Positions 27,679 to 36,170 of a stretch of 49,472 nt of DNA are shown in pieces. This DNA is from Burkholderiales bacterium (lineage in GTDB: Bacteria; Pseudomonadota; Gammaproteobacteria; Burkholderiales; Burkholderiaceae_C), in the NCBI GenBank assembly GCA_947451035.1, contig CANFXR010000009.1:1-49472 (forward strand), read 5' to 3'. The position numbers and the translations under genes are program-made. Within the stretch, counting starts at the first letter, position 1, and the number at the start of each line of letters is the position of its first letter. The notes under the pieces are model-generated. The model saw only the letters and a list, made by a program, of their open reading frames with translations. It was not told where the DNA came from and made no database searches.

Positions 27679-28866
27679 ATGACCCCCGACCTCTTTGCCG
27701 ACGACAGCCACAACTGGTTTGTGCCCAGCCCCGCCAGGCGCCCCCGCGCAGGCACCGCGAACGCCGCCGCCAGCGCGCCGCTCACGCTGCACCAGCACAT
27801 CGGTTTTCAGCTCGGCTGGGATCACGCCCGCCACGGTGTCACGCCGCCGCGCCCGCACACGCTCGAGCCGTCGTCGCTGCAGCAAGGCTGGCACGCCGGG
27901 CTGGCGTGCTTTGGCACACACCGGCCGGTGCCACGCCGCGCGGTGCGCCAGTGGCTGCAGCTGCGCTTGCAGGCCTGGCTGCGCGGCCTCAACGTCGAGC
28001 TGCTGCACATCACGCCGAACCACCTGCATCAAATCGAGGTGTCGGTGTGCCCGATCACCCGCGAAGCGCTCGGCCACGCCGGCGAGCCGGCGGCAGCGGC
28101 CGCCATCAACCGGGTGCGCCACGACGCCGGCTACGCGGCGGGCAACCTCGCCGTGATGAGCCAGCGCGCCCATCTGGCCAAAGCCGCGCACGGCTACGGC
28201 TCGGCGTGGGCCACCGCGCAGGCGCTGCAAGCGCAGGACCAGGCACCGGCCCCGCTCGGTGCCCCCGGCGCTGCCGCCACCTGCGACGGCCTGAGCGCCG
28301 CGCACTGGAGCCGCATCGCCGTGCTGTGCAGCTTTGTCGAAGCGCTGCCCCACGAGCAGGCTTGCGAGCTGCCGCTGCGCTTGCTGCCGCCCAACCGGTT
28401 GCGCCTGTTCAACCCGGCGCAAGCGCTGCAGGTGTTCATCAGCCGCCAGCTGCTCAGCGCCGGCTGGAGCCAGCGCATCAACGCGCTCGAAGCGCTGCTG
28501 CCCGGGCTGCCGGCGCAACGCGCCTTCCGCTCGTTCTTTCAAACGCTGCTGCCGCGCGTGCTCGAGGCCAAGGGCGCGCGCGGCGCGCAGGAATCGCGCT
28601 GGGCGCTCGAAGACGCCTGGGCACACCCGGCCGTGCTGCAGCGCTGGACGCGCTTTGCGCAGGCGCTCACGCCGGCCGAGTGCGAAGCCGTGATGCAGCA
28701 GGCCACTGCGGGCCACATCGCGCCCGAAGGCGTGCGCTTCGAGCCGCAGGCCGATGCCCTCGCCACCGAAGGCTGGTGCCTGGCGACGCGCGGCCACGTG
28801 CCGCATGAGCTGGCGTGTGACGTGCGCAGACCCCACGCCGCAGCCGGCGCGCCAACGCTGCACTGA
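27679..28866 (+). CDS. Unknown protein divergent from WYL regulator, with an HNH-like motif
   Basis: A 395-residue protein I do not recognise. It begins MTPDLFADDSHNWF and has no signal peptide or membrane segment. Two GW-containing elements occur at ~46-80 (GWDHARHG, GWHAGLACFG). Residues 124-170 read CPITREAL...INRVRHDAGYAAGNL followed by AVMSQRAHLAKA, which resembles the D-R-x-x-x-x-x-GY-x-x-GN-x-x-V-x-S-x-x-A-N-x-x-K pattern of small phage-type HNH nuclease domains, here degenerate. The rest is helical. GGAG seven bases upstream supports ATG 27679. Regulation by the WYL protein through the two palindromes is likely. Function unknown; a nuclease or nuclease-derived DNA-binding role is speculative. 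Confidence 0.8.
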   Translation: MTPDLFADDSHNWFVPSPARRPRAGTANAAASAPLTLHQHIGFQLGWDHARHGVTPPRPHTLEPSSLQQGWHAGLACFGTHRPVPRRAVRQWLQLRLQAWLRGLNVELLHITPNHLHQIEVSVCPITREALGHAGEPAAAAAINRVRHDAGYAAGNLAVMSQRAHLAKAAHGYGSAWATAQALQAQDQAPAPLGAPGAAATCDGLSAAHWSRIAVLCSFVEALPHEQACELPLRLLPPNRLRLFNPAQALQVFISRQLLSAGWSQRINALEALLPGLPAQRAFRSFFQTLLPRVLEAKGARGAQESRWALEDAWAHPAVLQRWTRFAQALTPAECEAVMQQATAGHIAPEGVRFEPQADALATEGWCLATRGHVPHELACDVRRPHAAAGAPTLH

Positions 28867-28940
28867 CGGCACGTTGCAGCCCTGTGCCGCCGCGGGGCAT
28901 GCGGTCCGGGCGAGAGGGGGCGTGGCTACACTTCAACGCC

Positions 28941-30452
28941 ATGTCCGCAGTACCCGTCGCCAGACTGGCGCTGTTCGCCATCGTGTTCGCACTGCTGGGC
29001 GGTTGCGCGTCGTCCTGGCGCACGCCCACCCCATCGCCAGACGCGGCGGCCGCCCCGCCCGCGCAGTGGTACGCCCCGGCCTCACACCACGGTGAACTGG
29101 GCGATCTGGCCGGCTGGTGGGCCCAGTTCAACGACCCGCTGCTCGACCGGCTGATCGCCGACGCGCAGCGCGTGAGCCCCACGGTGTCGACCGCGCGGCT
29201 GCACATCGAGCAATCGCGCGCCGCCCGTGCCACGGCCGATGCCGACCGGCTGCCGCAGGTCGACGCCAGCGCCAACGTGCAACGCGGCGTCTACGACAGC
29301 CGCGGCGTGACCGCCAGCAGCGCCAACGGCTCGATCACCGCCTCGTGGGAGCTCGACCTGTTCGGCAGCAACGCCGCCGCGCGCGAGGGTGCCCAGGCGC
29401 GCTACGCCGGCGCCCAGGCGCTGTGGCACGACGCGCGCATCTCGGTGGCTGCCGAAGTGGCCACCCAGTACACCGCGCTGCGCGCTTGCGAAGCGGCCAC
29501 GGCGCAATGGCAGATCGACGCCGATTCGCGCGCCGAGACCGCGCGGCTGACCGGTCTGACGCGGCGCGCCGGCTTCGATGCGCCGGTGCGCGAGTCGCTC
29601 GCGCGGGCCGCCGCCGCTCAGACCCACGCGCAGCTGGTGGCGCAGCGCGCGCAGTGCGAATCCATCGTCAAGGCGCTGGTCGCACTCACCGCGCAGAGCG
29701 AACCCGCCTTGCGTGACGCGCTGGTCGCCTCGCGCGGCGTGATCGCGCAGCCGCGCGAGATCGCGGTGCCGGCGCTGCCCGGCGCGCTGCTGCAGCAGCG
29801 TCCGGATCTGGCCAGCGCCGAGCGCGACGTGCTGGCCGCCGCGGCCAACCTCACCGAGGTGCGCATCGACCGGCTGCCGCGCATCCGGCTCAACGGCAGC
29901 GTGGGCGCCACGCGCTACCAGGGTGGTGGCTTTGGCGGCATCGGCGGCGCGAGCATACCCAGCATCGACGGCAGCGGCTCCACCTGGTCGATCGGCCCGC
30001 TGTCGGTGTCGATGCCGATCTTCGATGGCGGCCTGCGCGCGGCCAAGGTCGAAGCCGCCCGCGCCGGCCTCACGCACGCGCAGACGCAATACGCCGCGAC
30101 CGTGCGCCGCGCGGTCGAGGACGTCGAGCAAGCGCTGGTCTCGCTCCAAGGCACCGCCGACCGGCAGGCCGATGCCGAGGTCGCCGCCAACGGCTATGCC
30201 GAGTCGCTGCGCGCCACCGACGCGCGCAGCCGCGGCGGGCTGGCCAACGGCTTCGACCTCGAAGACGCACGCCGCGCCTCGGCGCAAGCGCAGCTGGCGG
30301 TGCTCGACCTGAAGCGCGAGCGCGTCACCGCCTGGATCTCGCTGTACCGCGCGCTCGGTGGCGGCTGGGGCGCGAGTTCGCCCGACGCGCCGGGCACCGA
30401 CCCGGTGGCCACGGCCGTGCCCGCGGCCGTGACCGCCAACGCCGCGCGCTGA
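28941..30452 (+). CDS. NodT/OprM-family outer-membrane efflux lipoprotein
   Basis: Outer-membrane channel of a tripartite RND pump. The 503-residue precursor has a lipoprotein signal with lipobox LLGGC (Cys about residue 22), then WWAQFNDPLLDRLI, typical of the NodT subfamily. Two outer-membrane-factor repeats follow: SWELDLFGSNAAAREGAQARYAGA and LSVSMPIFDGGLRAAKVEAARA, each helical hairpin plus beta strands. The ATG at 28941 places the lipobox correctly. It is the first gene of the operon, 35 bases before the adaptor. The C-terminal ~35 residues are Ala/Pro-rich. Confidence 0.93.
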   Translation: MSAVPVARLALFAIVFALLGGCASSWRTPTPSPDAAAAPPAQWYAPASHHGELGDLAGWWAQFNDPLLDRLIADAQRVSPTVSTARLHIEQSRAARATADADRLPQVDASANVQRGVYDSRGVTASSANGSITASWELDLFGSNAAAREGAQARYAGAQALWHDARISVAAEVATQYTALRACEAATAQWQIDADSRAETARLTGLTRRAGFDAPVRESLARAAAAQTHAQLVAQRAQCESIVKALVALTAQSEPALRDALVASRGVIAQPREIAVPALPGALLQQRPDLASAERDVLAAAANLTEVRIDRLPRIRLNGSVGATRYQGGGFGGIGGASIPSIDGSGSTWSIGPLSVSMPIFDGGLRAAKVEAARAGLTHAQTQYAATVRRAVEDVEQALVSLQGTADRQADAEVAANGYAESLRATDARSRGGLANGFDLEDARRASAQAQLAVLDLKRERVTAWISLYRALGGGWGASSPDAPGTDPVATAVPAAVTANAAR

Positions 30453-30487
30453 ACGCCTCTCCCCAAGACATTCGCCTGGACCGCCCC

Positions 30488-31642
30488 ATGAGCCCGACCC
30501 CTCGCCTCGCCCCAGCGCTGTTGACCCTGGCCCTCATGGTGGGCGCCGCCGTGCTGGCCCTGACCGCACACGCGGCCGACAGCGCACCGGCCGCACCGAC
30601 CCGCGCCGCGCTCACCGTCACCGTGACCCAGCCGCAGCCGGCCGAGCTGTCGATGGCGATCACCGCCAACGGCTCGATCGCCGCCTGGCAAGACGCCAGC
30701 GTCGGCAGCGAGGTGGCCGGCCTGCGGCTCGAGACGGTGCGCGTCAACGTGGGCGACGTGGTGCGGCGCGGTCAGCTGCTCGCCAGCTTTGCCACCGAGA
30801 CGGTGCAAGCCGATCTGGCCGAAGCGCACGCGCACGTCGCCGAGGCCGAGGCTGCGGCGACCGAGGCCGCCGCCAACGCAGAACGCGCGCGCGGCCTGCA
30901 AGCCAGCGGCGCGCTCAGCGCCCAGCAGATCGACCAGTACGTCACCGCCGAGCGCAGCGCACAAGCGCGCCTCGAGGCGCAACGCGCCGCCGCGCAGGTG
31001 CAGCAGTTGCGCCTGAAGCACACGCAGGTGATCGCGCCCGACCACGGCGTGATCTCGGCGCGCAGCGCGGCGGCCAGCGTGGGCGCGGTGCCGGCGGCCG
31101 GGCAGGAGCTGTTCCGGCTGATCCGCCAGGGCCGCCTCGAGTGGCGCGCCGAGGTGCAAGCCGGCGACCTCGCCCGGCTCAAGCCCGGCATGGCCGTGCG
31201 CGTGACGCTGGCGGGCGAGGGCGGCAGCACCATCACCGGGCGGCTGCGCATGGTCGCGCCCACGGTCGACGCGCAAACCCGCGACGGCCTGGTCTATGTC
31301 GATCTGCCGGCCCCCGGCGCGGCGCGCGCCGGCATGTTCGCGCGCGGCGAGTTCGCGCTCGGCTCGCAGCGCGCGCTCACGCTGCCGCAAGCCGCGGTCA
31401 AGCTGCGCGACGGCCTGAGCTACGTGCTGCAACTCGAAGGCGACTCGAAGGTGCGCGAGGTCAAGGTGGCCACGGGGCGCCGCCAGGGCGATCGCATCGA
31501 GATCACCGGCGGGCTCGACGCCGCCGCGCGCGTGGTCGCCGACGGCGTGGGCTTTCTGGGCGACGGCGACACCGTGCGGGTGATCGCCGCAGCGCCGGCC
31601 GCCACGCCGGGGCGCTCGACCAACCCGCAGCCCACGCGCTGA
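30488..31642 (+). CDS. RND efflux periplasmic adaptor (membrane fusion protein)
   Basis: Links the inner-membrane RND pump to the outer-membrane channel. The 384-residue protein has an N-terminal signal/anchor (LTLALMVGAAVLALTAHA), a biotinyl-lipoyl half motif VNVGDVVRRGQLLASF, an Ala/Glu-rich alpha-hairpin coiled coil (about 105-180), the second lipoyl half VIAPDHGVISARSAAASVGAV, a beta-barrel domain with LKPGMAVRVTL and a membrane-proximal domain. No Cys follows the signal, so it is not a lipoprotein. It sits 16 bases upstream of the pump gene. Confidence 0.93.
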   Translation: MSPTPRLAPALLTLALMVGAAVLALTAHAADSAPAAPTRAALTVTVTQPQPAELSMAITANGSIAAWQDASVGSEVAGLRLETVRVNVGDVVRRGQLLASFATETVQADLAEAHAHVAEAEAAATEAAANAERARGLQASGALSAQQIDQYVTAERSAQARLEAQRAAAQVQQLRLKHTQVIAPDHGVISARSAAASVGAVPAAGQELFRLIRQGRLEWRAEVQAGDLARLKPGMAVRVTLAGEGGSTITGRLRMVAPTVDAQTRDGLVYVDLPAPGAARAGMFARGEFALGSQRALTLPQAAVKLRDGLSYVLQLEGDSKVREVKVATGRRQGDRIEITGGLDAAARVVADGVGFLGDGDTVRVIAAAPAATPGRSTNPQPTR

Positions 31643-31658
31643 CGGCCCGGGCCACGCC

Positions 31659-34600
31659 ATGAATTTTTCGACCTGGTCGATCAAGAACCCGATCCCGTCG
31701 GTGATGCTGTTCGTCTTGCTCACGCTGGCCGGGCTGATGGGCTTTCGGGCGATGAAGGTCCAGATGTTTCCGGACCTCGAGCTGCCGGTGGTCACCATCA
31801 CCGCCACGCTGCCGGGCGCCTCGCCCTCGCAGCTCGAGACCGAAGTGGTGCGCAAGATCGAGAACTCGGTGGCCGCCATCTCCGGCGTCAAGCACATCCA
31901 CGCCAAGGTGCAAGACAGCAGCACCGTCATCAGCGTCGAGTTCCGCCTTGAAAAACCCACCCAGGAGGCGATCGACGACGTGCGCGAGGCGGTCAACCGC
32001 ATCAGCACCAGCTTGCCGGCCGATCTGCGCGACCCGGTGATCGCCAAGCTCGAGCTGTCGGGCGCGCCGATGCTGACCTACTCCATCGCCGCGCCTCGCA
32101 TGGACGACGAGGCGCTGAGCTGGTTCGTCGACAACACCGTGGTCAAGCGGCTGCTGAGCCTGCGCGGCGTGGGCGCGGTCAGCCGCGTGGGCGGCGTGAC
32201 ACGCGAGGTGCAGGTGGCGCTCGATCCGCTGCGGCTGCAAGCGCTCAACGCCTCGGCCTCGGACATCTCGCGCCAGCTGCGCAAGGTCCAGCAGGACGCT
32301 TCGGGCGGGCGCACCGACGTGGGCGGCGCCGAGCAGTCGGTGCGCACCATCGCCACCGTGCAAAGCGCCGACGAGCTCGCGCGCATGGACATCGCGCTGT
32401 CCGACGGGCGCCACGTGCGGCTCGATCAGGTGGCCACGGTGCGCGACGGCGTGGGCGAGATCCGCTCGGCCGCGCTGCTCAACGGCCAGCCGGTGGTCGG
32501 CTTCGAGATCGTGCGCACGCGCGGCGCCGGCGTGACCGAGGTGGCCGCGCTGGTGCGCTCCGAGCTCGACCGGTTGCGCGCCGAACACCCCGACATCACC
32601 ATCAGCGAGGCCTTCAACTTCGTCGACCCGGTGCAAGACAGCTTCGACGGCTCGATGCTGCTGCTCTACGAGGGCGCCGCACTCGCCGTGCTGGTGGTGT
32701 GGCTGTTCCTGCGCGACAGCCGCGCGACGTTCGTGGCGGCCACCGCGCTGCCGCTGTCGGCCATCCCCACCTTCGGCGCGATGTACCTGTTCGGCTTTTC
32801 GCTCAACACCGTCACGCTGCTGTCGCTGTCGCTGGTGGTGGGCATCCTGGTCGACGATGCGATCGTCGAGATCGAGAACATCGCGCGCCACCTGCGCATG
32901 GGCAAGACGCCGCTGCAAGCGGCCACCGAGGCGGCCGACGAGATCGGGCTGGCGGTGATCGCCACGAGCTTCACGCTGATCGCGGTGTTCCTGCCCACGG
33001 CCTTCATGGGCGGCATCGCCGGGCGGTTTTTCGTGCAGTTCGGCTGGACGGCGGCGTTCGCGGTGTTCTTCTCGCTGGTGGTCGCGCGATTGCTCACGCC
33101 GATGATGTCGGCCTACTTGCTGCGCGCGCCAAGCCACGCCGACGCCGCCGACTCGCGCTGGATCACGGTGTGCCTGCGCTGGACGCGCTGGTGCCTGAAC
33201 CACCGCGTGCTCACGCTGCTGGCGGCCGGCGCCTTTCTGGCCGGCTCGCTCGCACTCGCGCCGCTGCTGCCCACCGGCTTCATCCCGGCCGATGACGTGT
33301 CGCAGTCGCAGGTCACGGTGTCGCTGCCACCGGGCAGCACCTTTGGCCAGACGCTGGCCGCAGCCGAACGGGCGCGCGCCATCATCGAGCGCAACCCGTA
33401 CGTCAAGCGCGTGTACACCGCGGTGGGGGGCGGTGCGACCGGGGCCGATCCGTTTGCGGCGGCCGGAGCGCCCGACGTGGGCACCGCCACGCTGACGCTC
33501 AACCTCACGCCGCGCCGCGAGCGCGCCGGCGTGTCCAAGCAGACCATCGAGCGCCAGCTGCGCGAAGCCATGACCGAGCTGCCCGGCGCGCGCATCAAGG
33601 TCGGCCTGGCCGCCGCCGGCGCCAAGTACGTGCTGGTGCTGGCCAGCGAGGACGGCCACACGCTGACCGAGCACGCCCGCCTCGTCGAGCGCGAGCTGCG
33701 CACGCTGCCGGGCATCGGCAACGTGGTGTCGTCGTCGAGCCTGGTGCGCCCGGAGCTCATCGTGCGGCCCGACTTCGCCCGCGCGGCCGATCTGGGCGTG
33801 ACCTCGGCAGCCATCTCCGACACGCTGCGCATTGCCACGCGCGGCGACTACGACGAGCAGCTGCCCAAGATGAACCTGTCGCAGCGCCAGGTGCCCATCG
33901 TCGTCAAGCTCGACACCGCAGCGCGCACCGACATCGAGCTGCTGTCGCGCCTGGCGGTACCCGGCGCGCACGGCCCGGTGCGCCTGGGCAACGTGGCGCA
34001 ACTCAGCCTGGACAGCGGCCCGGCCGAGATCGACCGCTACGACCGCCAGCGCAACGTCAACCTCGAAATCGAGCTCAACAACCAGCCGCTGGGCGCGATC
34101 AAGACGGCCGCGATGGCGCTGCCCAGCTTGCGCAACCTGCCGCCGGGCGTGGCGCAAAAGAGTGTGGGCGACGCCGAGACCATGAAAGACCTGTTCGAGA
34201 GCTTCGGCGTGGCCATGCTCTACGGCGTGCTGTGCATCTACATCGTGCTGGTGCTGCTGTTCAAGGACTTCGTGCAGCCGGTGACCATCCTGGCCGCGCT
34301 GGTGCTGTCGGTGCCCGGTGCCTTCCTCGCGCTGTTCCTGACCCACACCGCGATCTCGATGCCCTCGCTGATCGGGCTGATCATGCTCATGGGCATCGCC
34401 ACCAAGAACTCCATCTTGCTGGTCGAGTACGCCATCGTGGCGCGGCGCGACGGCGGTCTGTCGCGCTGGGAGGCGCTGCTCGATGCCAGCCACAAGCGCG
34501 CCCGCCCTATCGTCATGACCACCATCGCCATGGGCGCGGGCATGCTGCCCATCGCGCTGGGTCTGGGGGTCGATCCGAGCTTTCGCGCGCCGATGGCCAT

Positions 34601-34733
34601 CGTGGTGATCGGCGGGCTGATCACCTCGACCTTCCTCAGCTTGCTGGTCATTCCGGTGCTGTTCACCTTTGTCGATGACGCGGTGCGCGCGCTGCTGCGC
34701 TGGTGGCCGCGCCGCGCAGCCGAGGGCGCTTGA
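31659..34733 (+). CDS. RND efflux pump permease (HAE1 family)
   Basis: Proton-driven inner-membrane exporter of 1024 residues. It shows TWSIKNPIPSVMLFVLLTLAG (TM1), the porter-domain repeat structure, and two large periplasmic loops. The proton-relay pair is Asp399-Asp400 in GILVDDAIVEIENI in TM4, and the TM10 motif is MGIATKNSILLVEYA with the conserved Lys/Asn. The pattern fits hydrophobe/amphiphile (drug) pumps rather than the heavy-metal CusA type. Substrates are unknown, and no local regulator flanks the operon. The closest relatives are probably the shorter AcrB-like pumps paired with non-lipoprotein adaptors. Confidence 0.94.
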   Translation: MNFSTWSIKNPIPSVMLFVLLTLAGLMGFRAMKVQMFPDLELPVVTITATLPGASPSQLETEVVRKIENSVAAISGVKHIHAKVQDSSTVISVEFRLEKPTQEAIDDVREAVNRISTSLPADLRDPVIAKLELSGAPMLTYSIAAPRMDDEALSWFVDNTVVKRLLSLRGVGAVSRVGGVTREVQVALDPLRLQALNASASDISRQLRKVQQDASGGRTDVGGAEQSVRTIATVQSADELARMDIALSDGRHVRLDQVATVRDGVGEIRSAALLNGQPVVGFEIVRTRGAGVTEVAALVRSELDRLRAEHPDITISEAFNFVDPVQDSFDGSMLLLYEGAALAVLVVWLFLRDSRATFVAATALPLSAIPTFGAMYLFGFSLNTVTLLSLSLVVGILVDDAIVEIENIARHLRMGKTPLQAATEAADEIGLAVIATSFTLIAVFLPTAFMGGIAGRFFVQFGWTAAFAVFFSLVVARLLTPMMSAYLLRAPSHADAADSRWITVCLRWTRWCLNHRVLTLLAAGAFLAGSLALAPLLPTGFIPADDVSQSQVTVSLPPGSTFGQTLAAAERARAIIERNPYVKRVYTAVGGGATGADPFAAAGAPDVGTATLTLNLTPRRERAGVSKQTIERQLREAMTELPGARIKVGLAAAGAKYVLVLASEDGHTLTEHARLVERELRTLPGIGNVVSSSSLVRPELIVRPDFARAADLGVTSAAISDTLRIATRGDYDEQLPKMNLSQRQVPIVVKLDTAARTDIELLSRLAVPGAHGPVRLGNVAQLSLDSGPAEIDRYDRQRNVNLEIELNNQPLGAIKTAAMALPSLRNLPPGVAQKSVGDAETMKDLFESFGVAMLYGVLCIYIVLVLLFKDFVQPVTILAALVLSVPGAFLALFLTHTAISMPSLIGLIMLMGIATKNSILLVEYAIVARRDGGLSRWEALLDASHKRARPIVMTTIAMGAGMLPIALGLGVDPSFRAPMAIVVIGGLITSTFLSLLVIPVLFTFVDDAVRALLRWWPRRAAEGA

Positions 34734-34735
34734 GC

Positions 34736-35404
34736 GTGGCGGTGGCGGACGCGGGCGCGTTCTGGCCGGTGGTCACGCGGCTGGGCGAAGCGCAGATCCT
34801 GCTGCCCACGGTGGCGCTGCTGGCGGTGTGGTTTGCGCGGCGCGGCCGCTCGGTGCGGCTGGTGACGATGTGGCTGCTGGGTCTGGGCGGCGCGATCGGC
34901 CTGACGGCGCTGTCGAAAGTGGCCTTCATGGGCTACGGCTGGGGCTGCGCGCCGCTGGACTACACCGGCATCTCCGGGCATTCGATGTTTGCCGCGTCGG
35001 TCTACCCGCTGGCCGGCATCGCGGTGCTGCACGCCGTGGCCGGGCCGCGCGCGCTGGACTGGCGTTGGGCCGGGCTGGCGCTGGGCGGCGCGATGGCCGG
35101 GCTGGTGGGCGCGTCGCGCGTCGCGGTGGGCGCGCACTCGGTGTTCGAGGTCTTGATGGGGCTGGGGCTGGGCGGGCTGGTCAGCCTGGCGGCGCTGCGC
35201 GCGGGGCGCTTGCCCGCCGTGCCGCCTGCGCTGTGGCTGCCGGTCGCGCTCGCCGTGTGGCTGGGCCTGACGCCGGCCCACGCGCCGCCGTCAACCACGC
35301 ACGGGCTGGTCACGCGGCTGGCGCTGCAGGTGTCGGGCCGCAGTGCGCCGTACACGCGAGCCGACCTGCACCGCGACTGGCGGCAGCGCCACGCGGCGCG
35401 CTGA
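34736..35404 (+). CDS. PAP2-like membrane phosphatase domain protein
   Basis: About 222 residues with five or six hydrophobic helices. The PAP2 phosphatase signatures are present but altered: ISGHSMFAAS in place of PSGH, and SRVAVGAHSVFEV in place of SRxxxxxHxxxD with Glu replacing Asp. The upstream KxxxxxxRP motif is not evident. It probably acts on lipid phosphates at the membrane, if active. The start is uncertain: GTG 34736 (GAGGG ten bases upstream), TTG 34730 overlapping the pump stop, and GTG 34703 are possible. It is tightly downstream of the RND operon and probably co-transcribed. Confidence 0.78.
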   Translation: MAVADAGAFWPVVTRLGEAQILLPTVALLAVWFARRGRSVRLVTMWLLGLGGAIGLTALSKVAFMGYGWGCAPLDYTGISGHSMFAASVYPLAGIAVLHAVAGPRALDWRWAGLALGGAMAGLVGASRVAVGAHSVFEVLMGLGLGGLVSLAALRAGRLPAVPPALWLPVALAVWLGLTPAHAPPSTTHGLVTRLALQVSGRSAPYTRADLHRDWRQRHAAR

Positions 35405-35413
35405 AGCGCCCGC

Positions 35414-36100
35414 TCAGCTCGCGTCGGACATCGGCTGGCCCAGGCCCATCTGCTCGAGCAGATCGGCCACCAGCTCCAGACGCAGCAGCGGGTTGTCGAG
35501 CGACATCAGCCGCTGTTTGTGCTGCAGCCCCGCGGGCAGCAGCTCGCACCAGCGGTTGGCGAGCCAGCCACAGTCGCCCCACTGGTAGGGCCGCTGCAGC
35601 GGCATCTGGTCGGGGTCGCCCGCGCGCGCGCTCAGGCCGCGCACCAGCTCTTGCATCGCCAAGGCCACGTTCTCGAGGTCGGCGGGCACCGGCACCGGCA
35701 CATCGTCGGGCAGCAACTCCACGTCCGCCATCCACAGACCGTGCTTGAGCTTTTCGCTCGAGCGCACGCGAAAGCGCTGCGTGCCGGTGCAGCGTATCGT
35801 CATCAGCCCCGGATTCGGCCGCTCGAGCCGGGTGATGCTGGCCAGCGTGCCGACGAGGTGAAATTCCTCGTTGGCATAGCCGTCACCCGATGGCGCACCG
35901 GGCACCGGCGCGTGGTTCACCTCGGCGCCTTCGGTCAGGCACACCACACCGAAGGGCGTGCCGGCCTTGTGGCAGCGGCCGATCATGTCGAGGTAGCGCA
36001 CCTCGAAGATCCGCAGTGGCAAATAGCCCCCCGGAAACAACACGTTGCGCAGGGGAAACAGCGGCAGCTGCAAGAGCGTTGGGGGGGCGGGTACTTCCAT
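35414..36100 (-). CDS. LON substrate-binding-domain protein
   Basis: A 228-residue stand-alone Lon N-terminal (PUA-like) domain without ATPase or protease parts: LPLFPLRNVLFPGGYLPLRIFEVRYLDMI is the family's opening, with GVVCL and GTLASITRLERPNPGLMTIRCTGTQRF. Such proteins bind unfolded or regulatory substrates; their exact bacterial role is unknown. The ATG at 36100 is the usual family start. It is convergent with the PAP2 gene and lies 70 bases after the stop of the methyltransferase gene on the same strand. Confidence 0.9.
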   Translation of the reverse strand: MEVPAPPTLLQLPLFPLRNVLFPGGYLPLRIFEVRYLDMIGRCHKAGTPFGVVCLTEGAEVNHAPVPGAPSGDGYANEEFHLVGTLASITRLERPNPGLMTIRCTGTQRFRVRSSEKLKHGLWMADVELLPDDVPVPVPADLENVALAMQELVRGLSARAGDPDQMPLQRPYQWGDCGWLANRWCELLPAGLQHKQRLMSLDNPLLRLELVADLLEQMGLGQPMSDAS

Positions 36101-36170
36101 GCGGATATTCTGGTTCGCCTGGCTGGCCGGTGCAGCACAGGTATTCCCCAAACCGCCCCGCGCAGACGTG

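Noticed and set aside
31503-34493. A ~1000-codon open frame antisense to the RND pump
   Set aside because: It mirrors the pump gene codon by codon with His/Arg/Gln-rich sequence; the sense strand encodes an unmistakable RND permease.
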